Part shown: positions 55,456-63,228 of the stretch, piece by piece
Position numbering within the stretch: the stretch's first letter is position 1
How the letters are laid out: every line of letters starts with the position of its first letter
From: Paenibacillus sp. FJAT-29882
GTDB lineage: Bacteria; Bacillota; Bacilli; Bacillales; DSM-1321
DNA: 64,000 bases
Direction of reading: 5' to 3'
Assembly: GCF_001510645.1 (NCBI RefSeq)
Contig: NZ_LMVB01000001.1
Span: 949,854-1,013,853, forward strand
Translations under genes and position numbers: made by a program
Notes under the pieces: model-generated
What the model saw: the letters and a program-made list of their open reading frames with translations, nothing else
What the model was told of the DNA's origin: nothing
Database searches by the model: none

Positions 55456-55547
55456 GCAGCATGAGGATGAGATAAAAGGCAAAAGTGGATTAAACGAAAA
55501 AGGTGTGAGTGGAATCAAGGAATAAGTATGAGTGGATTTTTACAGCT
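55456..55547 (-). repeat. Degenerate 23-24-nt tandem repeats
   Basis: On the minus strand units begin AAATCCACTCATAC, GATTCCACTCACACC, TAATCCACTTTTGCC and ATCCTCATGC at 23-24-nt intervals, sharing a core AATCCACTC. This is similar in character to the 21-nt array at 9121-9204. No coding role is seen. Confidence 0.45.
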
Positions 55548-55590
55548 GAAAAAACATCTCCTTATCCAATAAGAAGATGCTACCCGTTCG

Positions 55591-55911
55591 TTATAGCCAT
55601 TTTTCGGCCCAATTTTCAAATGAAGTAAGCGCTTTCGATAATTCGGTCCCTTTTTTAGTTAAAGAGTATTCAGTCCGAATCGGGCGATCTGCAATCACAT
55701 TACGAATAACAATGCCACTATCCTCAAGCTCTTTAATTCGTTCATTTAGGACTCGTTTACTCAAGTTAGGAATATAAGTAGCAATTTCACTAAATCTTTT
55801 TGGCTCATCCTTCAAAGTATAGAGAATTAAACCTATCCATTTTTTCCCTAATAAATGATAGGACTGTTCTACTTTTTCACATAGCTTCTCTTCTTGTTTT
55901 GCCTCAATCAT
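55591..55911 (-). CDS. HxlR-type winged-helix transcriptional regulator
   Basis: A 106-residue HxlR family regulator. Cys11 in EEKLCEKVEQSYHLLGKKW is the conserved N-terminal cysteine typical of redox- or electrophile-sensing members (YodB/HypR/HxlR). The recognition segment is RFSEIATYIPNLSKRVLNER, and a wing RPIRTEYSLTKKG follows. It is divergent from the pentose phosphate cluster that begins with rpiA, 435 bp away. HxlR of B. subtilis activates formaldehyde-handling RuMP genes, so control of this cluster is plausible, but the sequence alone cannot prove it. Confidence 0.9.
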   Translation of the reverse strand: MIEAKQEEKLCEKVEQSYHLLGKKWIGLILYTLKDEPKRFSEIATYIPNLSKRVLNERIKELEDSGIVIRNVIADRPIRTEYSLTKKGTELSKALTSFENWAEKWL

Positions 55912-56346
55912 ATTTTCTCACCTCATATCTTTAGTGTATTCTAAATCACAAAGGGAACAAATAGTAACTAATAATATTTTTGAACAATAATAAATTATAT
56001 TCTATGTAATCATATGATAACACATAATACTTTTTAAATGTATGTTTAATGCCATTATTATCGATTTTAGTAAACAAGTGTAACAAAAAAATAGGTTATA
56101 TAAAATTACTATGTTATTATTAATGTAATTCATATATTCTAATTAATATGACAACTAAAAGGTGCTGATCTCTTTTTTATCGTTTCAAACACAGAATTAT
56201 ACTGGAAAATATATTTGAAAAATGTATAGTGGAGAATGTACTTAAAAAAAACGATACGACAGTGGTCAAAGGAATTATCCAGCGAAAGTTGATTTCTTAA
56301 AGTGGTACAAGGCATTGCTGAAAACATGATGTAAGGAGCGAGAACG
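55912..56346. other. AT-rich intergenic region between the HxlR gene and rpiA
   Basis: About 435 bp, very AT-rich, with no credible gene. It must hold the divergent promoters, but I could not fix a well-spaced pair by eye. The right part has TAAGGAGCGAG as the rpiA ribosome-binding site. Confidence 0.5.
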
Positions 56347-57024
56347 GTGATTGAAAAAAAAATCGTTGGTGAAAAAGCAGTTGAATTTGTAAAAGATGGC
56401 ATGACTGTGGGGCTGGGCACTGGTTCGACCGTTTATTATACGATTATTAAACTTGGGCAATTAATGAAAGAAGGTCTTTCGATAAAAGGAGTCCCAACCT
56501 CGATTCAAACGGAAAAACTAGCAAACGAATGTGGAATTCCTCTCGCTAACATAAACGAGATTGATTATATTGATGTAGCGATTGATGGGGCAGATGAAGT
56601 GGATCCGCAATTAAATCTTATAAAAGGAGGCGGCGGAGCGCTCTTGAGAGAGAAGATTATCGCTAGAGCTGCAAAGAAATTTATTGTCGTTGCTGATCCA
56701 GCTAAAATTGTAAACCATTTAGGAGCGTTTCCTCTCCCGATTGAAGTAGTCCCGTTTGGAGTGGAAATGACAAATAAACAGATTCGTTTATTAGGAGCGG
56801 AAACGACGATCCGCTATAGCGATGGAACTCCCTACAGGTCTGATAATGGGAATTATGTCATTGACGCAAAGTTTCCCAATATACTTGATCCCATCTCATT
56901 AGAACACAAACTTAATTTGATTCCAGGTGTTGTTGAAAATGGCTTGTTTAATCAGATGGCAGATGTTGTGATTACTTTAAATGCTGAAAAAAGTATCGTG
57001 ATAAAAAATGCTCATGAGAAATAG
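56347..57024 (+). CDS. rpiA: Ribose-5-phosphate isomerase A
   Basis: A 225-residue RpiA. Signatures are VGLGTGSTVYYTI near the N-terminus, DVAIDGADEVDP, LIKGGGGALLREKI and a C-terminal GVVENGLFNQMAD. It interconverts ribose 5-phosphate and ribulose 5-phosphate. The start is GTG 56347 after AAGGAGCGAG. B. subtilis uses RpiB-type isomerases, so an RpiA here is notable. It is first of the rpiA-zwf-tkt-gnd-tal set, 309 bp before zwf. Confidence 0.96.
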   Translation: MIEKKIVGEKAVEFVKDGMTVGLGTGSTVYYTIIKLGQLMKEGLSIKGVPTSIQTEKLANECGIPLANINEIDYIDVAIDGADEVDPQLNLIKGGGGALLREKIIARAAKKFIVVADPAKIVNHLGAFPLPIEVVPFGVEMTNKQIRLLGAETTIRYSDGTPYRSDNGNYVIDAKFPNILDPISLEHKLNLIPGVVENGLFNQMADVVITLNAEKSIVIKNAHEK

Positions 57025-57190
57025 GAAGTCGAAGTTTCTCATTAGTTACTAAAACGAAATTTATTGTTAATAGTTTACAAAAAATAACAAATTGATTATG
57101 TGATGTCTTTTGTGTATTATTTTAGGTGTTGTTTTGAAAAATACATCATGGAACTGCTTGAACTAAGTTCACAAAGTAGACACAAATTAC

Positions 57191-57217
57191 TTGACTATAA
57201 ATGATCCAAGGTATAAC
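57191..57217 (+). promoter_or_regulatory. Possible promoter of zwf
   Basis: TTGACT (57191-57196) and TATAAC (57212-57217) with a short 15-bp spacer, about 115 nt upstream of zwf. The spacing is poor, so this is tentative. Confidence 0.35.
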
Positions 57218-57251
57218 ATGGTTATATAAAGTAACTCACATAATAAAGAGT

Positions 57252-57288
57252 ACCTGGTAAATTATTCTTGATGAACTATAACCTGGTA
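57252..57288 (+). promoter_or_regulatory. Paired ACCTGGTA motifs upstream of zwf
   Basis: ACCTGGTA occurs at 57252-57259 and again at 57281-57288, 29 bp apart. The first lies in the small palindrome TACCTGGTA. They sit between the possible promoter and the zwf start, a place typical for operators. A related ACCTGGAA/TTCCAGGT palindrome is found after tal. Confidence 0.4.
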
Positions 57289-57333
57289 CAAAGATATCAA
57301 TCATGTTTTTGTTAATTAAGGGGGAATAAAGGG

Positions 57334-58833
57334 ATGGAGTCCATGACCTTTGTTTTATTCGGATCAACGGGGGATTTGGCAAAGAGGAAAATTTTCCCTG
57401 CTTTGTATAATTTATATGCAAATCAAAAAATGCCTCAAAAAATCTCCATCATCGCTGTAGGAAGGAAAGAGATGTCAGATAGTGATTTACAAACCTATGT
57501 GAAACAATCTTTGCAAACCTTTTCTAGAAGTATAATAGATGATGAAACTAGTTTAGCAGATTTTCTTAGTGCTTTTCGCTATAGCCAATTTGATGCAACA
57601 AAGATTGAAGACTATCAATCATTACGTGACCTAGTTGAACAGAGAGAAAAGGAATTACATATTCCTGAAAATAGAATGTTTTATCTTTCTGTTGGTCCAG
57701 AGTTTTTCGATCTTATTGCTTTGAATATAAAAGAAAGCGGATTAGGTTCTACAAAGGGTTGGAAACGTTTGATTATTGAAAAACCTTTTGGTCATGATTT
57801 AGAATCGGCGCGCCTCTTAAATGCAAACTTAACGAAAGCGTTTGAGGAAGAAGAAATATATCGAATTGACCATTATCTTGGTAAGCCAATGGTTCAAAAC
57901 CTAGAGGCCTTAGAATTTGCAAACCCAGTTCTGCAAACGCTTTGGAACAATCAACACATCGCAAATGTACAAATAACAGCGAGTGAAACGGTTGGGGTTG
58001 AGGAACGAGCAGGCTATTATGATAAATCAGGTGCACTTAGAGATATGTTTCAAAATCATATGTTACAAATGTTAATGATGACAGCGATGCACCAACCAAA
58101 CCGAATTAGTGCAAGTGACATACGTAATGAAAAAAGAAAAGTAATGGAATCTCTTCGCCCATTAAAAAAAGAAGAGGTCGGATTACACGTCATACGTGGT
58201 CAATATACGTCAGGGGAAATTGGCGGGAAACCGGTGAAAAGTTATTTAGAGGAGCCAGGAATTTATTCTACTTCTATGAATGACACCTTCATCGCTGCTG
58301 AGCTTTGGATTGATAGTTCATTTTGGAGTGGCGTGCCGTTCTATATTAGAACAGGCAAACGAATGAAAGAAAAGTCTACCCGGATTGTCATTGAATTTAA
58401 AGACTCTTCAAAAGAACTTTATAAGGATCAAAATGATAAAGTGGCTCCGAACCTCTTAATCATTGAAGTCAATCCAAATGAAAATGTAACCTTACAATTA
58501 AATAGCAAGAACCCATTAAATGGGGAAATCGAACCTATAAAAGTGAATTTTACTTCCGACCAAAAAGATGTACCTGAAGCCTATGAAAGACTCATCTATG
58601 ATGCTTTTCGTGGTGATTCCACCTTCTTTGCCCATTGGAATGAAGTAGAATTGGCTTGGGAATGGGTACAACCTATTATCGACGCCTTTTCTGAAGGCTC
58701 TGTGCCACTCACACATTATGAGTCCGGATCTTACGGGCCAAAAGAAGCAGATCAATTATTACAAAACACCGGTTTTAAATGGTGGTTAGATGAAGAAACT
58801 GTTGACTCGAAAAAGGAAGCTGTACTTGTTTAA
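57334..58833 (+). CDS. zwf: Glucose-6-phosphate 1-dehydrogenase
   Basis: A 499-residue G6PDH. The NADP-binding VLFGSTGDLAKRK is at about residues 7-19. The active-site RIDHYLGKPMVQN lies near 175-188, and IRTGKRMKEKSTRI and EAYERLIYDAFRGDSTFF occur later. It makes 6-phosphogluconolactone and NADPH, the entry step of the oxidative pentose phosphate pathway. GGGGGAATAAAGGG precedes the ATG. tkt follows after 31 nt, probably in the same operon. No pgl (lactonase) gene is seen in the window. Confidence 0.97.
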   Translation: MESMTFVLFGSTGDLAKRKIFPALYNLYANQKMPQKISIIAVGRKEMSDSDLQTYVKQSLQTFSRSIIDDETSLADFLSAFRYSQFDATKIEDYQSLRDLVEQREKELHIPENRMFYLSVGPEFFDLIALNIKESGLGSTKGWKRLIIEKPFGHDLESARLLNANLTKAFEEEEIYRIDHYLGKPMVQNLEALEFANPVLQTLWNNQHIANVQITASETVGVEERAGYYDKSGALRDMFQNHMLQMLMMTAMHQPNRISASDIRNEKRKVMESLRPLKKEEVGLHVIRGQYTSGEIGGKPVKSYLEEPGIYSTSMNDTFIAAELWIDSSFWSGVPFYIRTGKRMKEKSTRIVIEFKDSSKELYKDQNDKVAPNLLIIEVNPNENVTLQLNSKNPLNGEIEPIKVNFTSDQKDVPEAYERLIYDAFRGDSTFFAHWNEVELAWEWVQPIIDAFSEGSVPLTHYESGSYGPKEADQLLQNTGFKWWLDEETVDSKKEAVLV

Positions 58834-58864
58834 CAAATAAAAGATCATTCAGGGGGATAATAAA

Positions 58865-60859
58865 ATGACACATAATATTGAAACTTTAGCCGTTAATACG
58901 ATTCGTACTCTATCAATCGATGCAATAAACAGTGCAAATTCAGGACATCCTGGACTACCTATGGGTGCAGCGCCAATGGCGTATGCTTTATGGGCCAATC
59001 ATTTAGCTCATAATCCTGCACATTCAAAATGGTTTAATCGTGATCGTTTCGTCCTATCAGCAGGACATGGTTCAAGTTTATTATATAGCTTACTTCATTT
59101 AACAGGCTATGACGTTTCTATCGAGGATTTAAAAAACTTCCGTAAGCTTAACAGTAAAACACCAGGTCACCCAGAAGTGGGCCATACAGACGGTGTTGAA
59201 GCAACAACAGGTCCATTAGGTCAAGGAATTGCGACTTCAGTTGGGATGGCGATGGCAGAAGCACATTTAGCAGCAAAATTTAATCAAAAAGACTTCCCAG
59301 TAGTGGATCACTTTACGTATGCATTAGTAGGTGATGGTGACTTAATGGAAGGTGTAGCATATGAAGCGATGTCTATGGCAGGTCATATGAAACTAGGAAA
59401 ATTGATCGCATTATATGATTCAAACGAAATTTCTCTAGATGGAGAATTAAACCTTTCATATAGTGAAGATACAAAAAAACGTGCGGAATCTGTTAATTGG
59501 CAGTATTTGCGAGTAGAAGATGGAAACGATGTTGAAGCAATCACAAAGGCGATTGAAGAAGCAAAACAAAACCCAGATCAACCAACTTTAATCGAAATTA
59601 GAACAATTATTGGCTTCGGTAGCCCGAAAGTTGCTGGAACGAATAAAGCACATGGTAACCCACTTGGTGCAGAAGAAGCGAAAGCAACAAAATTAGCGTA
59701 TGACTGGAATTATGAAGAAGATTTCTATGTACCAGAAGAAGTAAAAGCTCATTTTGCAGAGTTAAAACAAGCTGGTGGCGAAAAAGAAGCACAATGGAAT
59801 ACATTATTTGCAGCTTACAAAGAAGCTTGTCCAGCATTGGCAAGTGAACTTTCCGATGCGATTGATGGAAAAGTGCTAATTGAAGCACAAGACATTTTAA
59901 CTTTTGACACGGATAAAGAAGTTTCAACTCGAGTGGCAAGCGGACAAGCCATTAACCACTTTGTTAAGACTGTTCCTTCAATCTTTGGCGGTAGTGCTGA
60001 TCTGTCAGGCTCTACGATGACAGATATTAAAGGCGAAGCGAAATTTGCTGTTGAATCATTTGCTGGCCGAAATGTGTACTTCGGTGTTCGTGAACACGCA
60101 ATGGGCGCAGCGGGCAATGGGATGGCTCTTCACGGAGGCGTAAAACCATTTGTTAGTACATTCTTTGTCTTCAATGATTATTTACGTCCATCTATCCGTT
60201 TAGCGGCAATATCAAAACTTCCAGTAACATATGTGTTTACACATGATTCCGTTGCGGTAGGAGAAGATGGTCCAACACATGAACCAATCGAACAATTGAC
60301 GGCTCTTCGTGCGATCCCTGGCCTTACAGTGATCCGTCCAAGTGACGCAAATGAAACAGCAAGTGCATGGGCATATGCATTACAAAACGTGGATGGTCCA
60401 GTTGCGTTAGTTCTAAGCCGACAAAACTTGCCTGTGTTTGAAGAAACAAAAGGCAATATTGAGAATCTGTCTAAAGGTGCATACGTACTAACGGAAACAA
60501 ATGAAAATCCAGATCTTATTTTACTGGCTACAGGATCTGAAGTATCGCTTGCTGCTAGTGCTAAGCAAGAACTTGAAAAAGAAAATGTATCGGTTCGTGT
60601 TGTGGCAATCCCAAGTTGGGAGCTTTTCAATAGCCAATCAAAAGAATACCAACAACAAGTATTACCGGCTTCCGTTACGAAACGTGTTGCATTAGAAATG
60701 GGTATTTCTCTTGGCTGGGAACGTTTTGTAGGCCATGAAGGAAGAATCTTATCGATTGACACATTCGGAGCATCTGGTAGCGGAGCATCTGTATTGGAAT
60801 ACTTCGGCTTTACTACTGAGAACGTTGTGAAGATCTCAAAAGAATTGCTAAATTCTTAA
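58865..60859 (+). CDS. tkt: Transketolase
   Basis: A 664-residue transketolase. The N-terminal pyrophosphate domain has [50 protein letters not shown] and the thiamine diphosphate/Mg motif [15 protein letters not shown] with [10 protein letters not shown]. The central domain has [20 protein letters not shown] and [15 protein letters not shown]. It transfers two-carbon units in the non-oxidative pentose phosphate pathway. AGGGGGATAA precedes the ATG. An 8-bp stem AAATTCTT/AAGAATTT spans the stop codon (60850-60869). Confidence 0.98.
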   Translation: MTHNIETLAVNTIRTLSIDAINSANSGHPGLPMGAAPMAYALWANHLAHNPAHSKWFNRDRFVLSAGHGSSLLYSLLHLTGYDVSIEDLKNFRKLNSKTPGHPEVGHTDGVEATTGPLGQGIATSVGMAMAEAHLAAKFNQKDFPVVDHFTYALVGDGDLMEGVAYEAMSMAGHMKLGKLIALYDSNEISLDGELNLSYSEDTKKRAESVNWQYLRVEDGNDVEAITKAIEEAKQNPDQPTLIEIRTIIGFGSPKVAGTNKAHGNPLGAEEAKATKLAYDWNYEEDFYVPEEVKAHFAELKQAGGEKEAQWNTLFAAYKEACPALASELSDAIDGKVLIEAQDILTFDTDKEVSTRVASGQAINHFVKTVPSIFGGSADLSGSTMTDIKGEAKFAVESFAGRNVYFGVREHAMGAAGNGMALHGGVKPFVSTFFVFNDYLRPSIRLAAISKLPVTYVFTHDSVAVGEDGPTHEPIEQLTALRAIPGLTVIRPSDANETASAWAYALQNVDGPVALVLSRQNLPVFEETKGNIENLSKGAYVLTETNENPDLILLATGSEVSLAASAKQELEKENVSVRVVAIPSWELFNSQSKEYQQQVLPASVTKRVALEMGISLGWERFVGHEGRILSIDTFGASGSGASVLEYFGFTTENVVKISKELLNS

Positions 60860-60892
60860 TCAAGAATTTGCACATGAATGATAATAAATCTG

Positions 60893-60946
60893 CGTTTTCT
60901 AATTGACCGAATTGATTAAATGGTCAAAGAAGGAAATTAGAAAGCG
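60893..60946. other. Compound inverted repeat between tkt and gnd
   Basis: CGTTTTCTAATT (60893-60904) pairs with AATTAGAAAGCG (60935-60946), and inside it TTGACC pairs with GGTCAA (60922-60927). There is no T run after it. It could be an RNA processing stem or an operator. Confidence 0.5.
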
Positions 60947-60993
60947 TGGGATTTATATATATATATGCTTGTACTATCTTAGGAGGCGTCATC

Positions 60994-61887
60994 ATGAAAG
61001 TCGGATTAATCGGTTTAGGGAAAATGGGGTTAAATATCGGTCAAAATTTATTGGATCACAACCATGAAGTAGTAGCATTTGATGTAAATCCCACAGCAGT
61101 CCAAGAAATGAAAAACTTTGGTGCAACGGGAACATCTAGCTATCAAGAACTTGTTGAAAATTTAGACAAACCTAGGGTTCTTTGGATTATGGTCCCTCAT
61201 TCTGTTGTTGATTCAGTAATCGATGAAGTGAAACCTTTCCTTGAACCTGGAGATATTGTGATTGAAGCTGGTAACTCTCATTATAAGGAATCTATTCGCC
61301 GCTATAATTACTTTAAAGAAATTGGGGTAAACTTCTTAGACGCAGGTACTTCTGGCGGTATGGAGGGTGCGCGTAATGGTGCCAATTATATGGTAGGTGG
61401 CGATGCGGAAGCATGGTCGATCGTTGAACCAATTTTCCGTGATACCTCTGTAGAAAATGGCTATATTTTCACAGGTAAAGCAGGCGGAGGGCATTTCCTG
61501 AAAATGGTTCATAACGGGATTGAATACGGAATGATGGCTGCCATTGGTGAAGGATTTGAGATTCTAGAAAAAAGTGAATTTGACTATGATTATGAAAAAG
61601 TTGCAAGGGTTTGGAACAACGGATCTGTTATTCGATCATGGTTAATGGAATTGACAGAAAATGCTTTCTCTAAAGATGCAAAACTTGATGATATCAAAGG
61701 GGTCATGCATTCTTCAGGTGAAGGTAAATGGACGCTCGAAACAGCTTTAGACCTTCAAATGGCGACACCAGTCATTGCGATGTCCTTGTTAATGCGTTAT
61801 CGCTCATTAGATGAGGATACGTTTACAGGGAAAGTTGTCTCAGCACTCCGCAATGAGTTTGGTGGACATGCTGTAGAGAAGAAGTAA
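60994..61887 (+). CDS. 6-phosphogluconate dehydrogenase, short (NAD-type) form
   Basis: A 297-residue enzyme, much shorter than the ~470-residue NADP type. The dinucleotide motif GLIGLGKMGLNIG is at the N-terminus, then VIEAGNSHYKES, DAGTSGGMEGA and the catalytic GGGHFLKMVHNGIEYG. The closest B. subtilis relative I know is YqeC, one of the NAD-linked short-form family (GndA/GntZ-like names vary). It oxidatively decarboxylates 6-phosphogluconate to ribulose 5-phosphate. The ATG at 60994 follows AGGAGGCG; an in-frame start at 60946 is upstream of that site. Confidence 0.94.
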   Translation: MKVGLIGLGKMGLNIGQNLLDHNHEVVAFDVNPTAVQEMKNFGATGTSSYQELVENLDKPRVLWIMVPHSVVDSVIDEVKPFLEPGDIVIEAGNSHYKESIRRYNYFKEIGVNFLDAGTSGGMEGARNGANYMVGGDAEAWSIVEPIFRDTSVENGYIFTGKAGGGHFLKMVHNGIEYGMMAAIGEGFEILEKSEFDYDYEKVARVWNNGSVIRSWLMELTENAFSKDAKLDDIKGVMHSSGEGKWTLETALDLQMATPVIAMSLLMRYRSLDEDTFTGKVVSALRNEFGGHAVEKK

Positions 61888-61980
61888 GAAAGCAACAACA
61901 AAACATCCATGAGGGTCTGCCTTAAAGTCTAACGGTAAACGAGGTTAGGTTCTAAAAACTGTATCACCTTATGAAAGTGG

Positions 61981-62025
61981 CGGTGTGGAGCTGGTTTTTT
62001 AGAAACCCCGCCTCTTTTCCACAGA
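61981..62025 (+). terminator. Possible terminator between gnd and tal
   Basis: GGCGG pairs with CCGCC, and inside it GGTTT pairs with AAACC; TCTTTTCC follows. The stem is interrupted. A fragment AGGGTCTGCC at 61913 resembles one end of family A. Confidence 0.4.
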
Positions 62026-62060
62026 AAATAATTTATATGAAAATATGGGGGTAATTTATA

Positions 62061-62729
62061 ATGAAATTTTTTATCGATACTGCGAATCTTGAGGATATTA
62101 AAAAAGCGTATAAAGTTGGCGTTCTTTCTGGCGTAACAACAAATCCATCTTTAGTTGCTAAAGAAGGCGTTAAATTCGAAGATCGTATTGAAGAAATCCT
62201 AAAAGCTGTACCAGTTGTTGAATCTGTATCTGCAGAAGTAACTCCTGCTGCCGTTTCAGCTGAAGAAATGATCGCAGAAGCAGAGGAATTGATCAAAATC
62301 AATGGTGGGGATAAGAAGGTAACAATCAAAGTTCCGATGACTTTAGCTGGCCTAGAAACGACTCGTTATCTTGCAGAAAAAGGTGTTAAAGTTAACGTAA
62401 CTCTTATTTTCACTGTAAACCAAGCACTTTTAGCAGCTCGTGCTGGTGCTGCTTATGTATCACCATTCTTAGGACGTTTAGATGATATTTCTGAAGATGG
62501 TGTTCAATTGGTAGCGAAAATCGCTGAACTATTCCGCGTTCATCAATTAGATTCACAAATCATTGCTGCTTCTGTTCGTCATCCAGATCACGTAACTCGT
62601 GTAGCAATGGCTGGTGCTCATATCGCGACAATTCCATACAGTGTTATTGAGCAACTTACTAAACACCCACTTACAGATCAAGGCATTGAGAAATTTGCTG
62701 CTGATTGGGAAAAAGCTCCTAAAAACTAA
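62061..62729 (+). CDS. tal: Transaldolase, small TalC/MipB type
   Basis: A 222-residue transaldolase. It begins [20 protein letters not shown] and has [13 protein letters not shown]. Lys90 in VTIKVPMT is the Schiff-base lysine, followed by [19 protein letters not shown] and [11 protein letters not shown]. It transfers dihydroxyacetone units between sugar phosphates. The same size class includes fructose-6-phosphate aldolase, but Phe in LIFT (rather than the aldolase-type residue) and the setting favour transaldolase. GGGGGTAATTT precedes the ATG. It closes the pentose phosphate cluster. Confidence 0.95.
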   Translation: MKFFIDTANLEDIKKAYKVGVLSGVTTNPSLVAKEGVKFEDRIEEILKAVPVVESVSAEVTPAAVSAEEMIAEAEELIKINGGDKKVTIKVPMTLAGLETTRYLAEKGVKVNVTLIFTVNQALLAARAGAAYVSPFLGRLDDISEDGVQLVAKIAELFRVHQLDSQIIAASVRHPDHVTRVAMAGAHIATIPYSVIEQLTKHPLTDQGIEKFAADWEKAPKN

Positions 62730-62782
62730 TTGTAAATAAAGACCATTTGTATGGTTTTCTATAAGGTGTTAGTTTCTTATCG

Positions 62783-62813
62783 ATTTACCTGGAATAAATT
62801 ATTCCAGGTAAAT
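62783..62813. other. Perfect 31-nt palindrome after tal
   Basis: ATTTACCTGGAATAA and TTATTCCAGGTAAAT are perfect 15-nt inverted arms around a single A. No T run follows on either strand, so a plain terminator is unlikely. It may be an operator or a recombination or mobile-element remnant. Confidence 0.7.
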
Positions 62814-62942
62814 GTAAAGAATCTAGCGCCTTTTATGTTGATAAAATGGATGCCATAATAGGAGCATCTTAGTGCAATGTATCAGAATGACACCAACGGA
62901 AACCAATGTTTTAAAGAGTTCTTAAAAAAATTCTACTTTGAT

Positions 62943-62980
62943 ATTTATTCCGCATTAACGGGCAGTAACCCCTCACTGAT
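62943..62980 (+). repeat. Repeat family B, copy 7 (left-end fragment)
   Basis: TTTATTCCGCATTAACGGGC and AGTAACCCCTCACTGATGG match the left end and part of hairpin 4 of the family. The right end is missing. The remaining 499-bp gap between tal and the exporter gene holds only the palindrome at 62783 and the promoter at 63143. Confidence 0.6.
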
Positions 62981-63142
62981 GGACGTATCATTTATTCAAG
63001 AAATGATCTCCAGCATTTACTACAAAACCTTTACGATCCTTAGCTACATACTTCATAAGATATCACCAGTTTGTACATATGAACGAACTGTATAAAAACC
63101 ACTTCTACAGTTTAATCTAGTAATGACTAGGTTATTTTAGAA

Positions 63143-63171
63143 TTGCAAAATTTGAACGGTTGTTATATAAT
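63143..63171 (+). promoter_or_regulatory. Sigma-A promoter of the drug exporter gene
   Basis: TTGCAA (63143-63148) and TATAAT (63166-63171) with a 17-bp spacer. Confidence 0.7.
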
Positions 63172-63199
63172 GTGTAATCGGAACATAAGTACAAAAAAA

Positions 63200-63214
63200 T
63201 GAACAGCTAGTTCA
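63200..63214 (+). promoter_or_regulatory. Possible operator TGAAC-N5-GTTCA
   Basis: TGAACAGCTAGTTCA lies between the promoter and the start codon of the exporter gene, about 29 bp after the -10 box. Exporters of this kind are often controlled by a TetR-type repressor binding such a palindrome. Confidence 0.4.
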
Positions 63215-63228
63215 CAGGGGGAAAAAGA

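Noticed and set aside
62877-63095. A 72-codon open frame after tal
   Set aside because: It contains the left end of a B repeat, lacks a ribosome-binding site and resembles no family I know.
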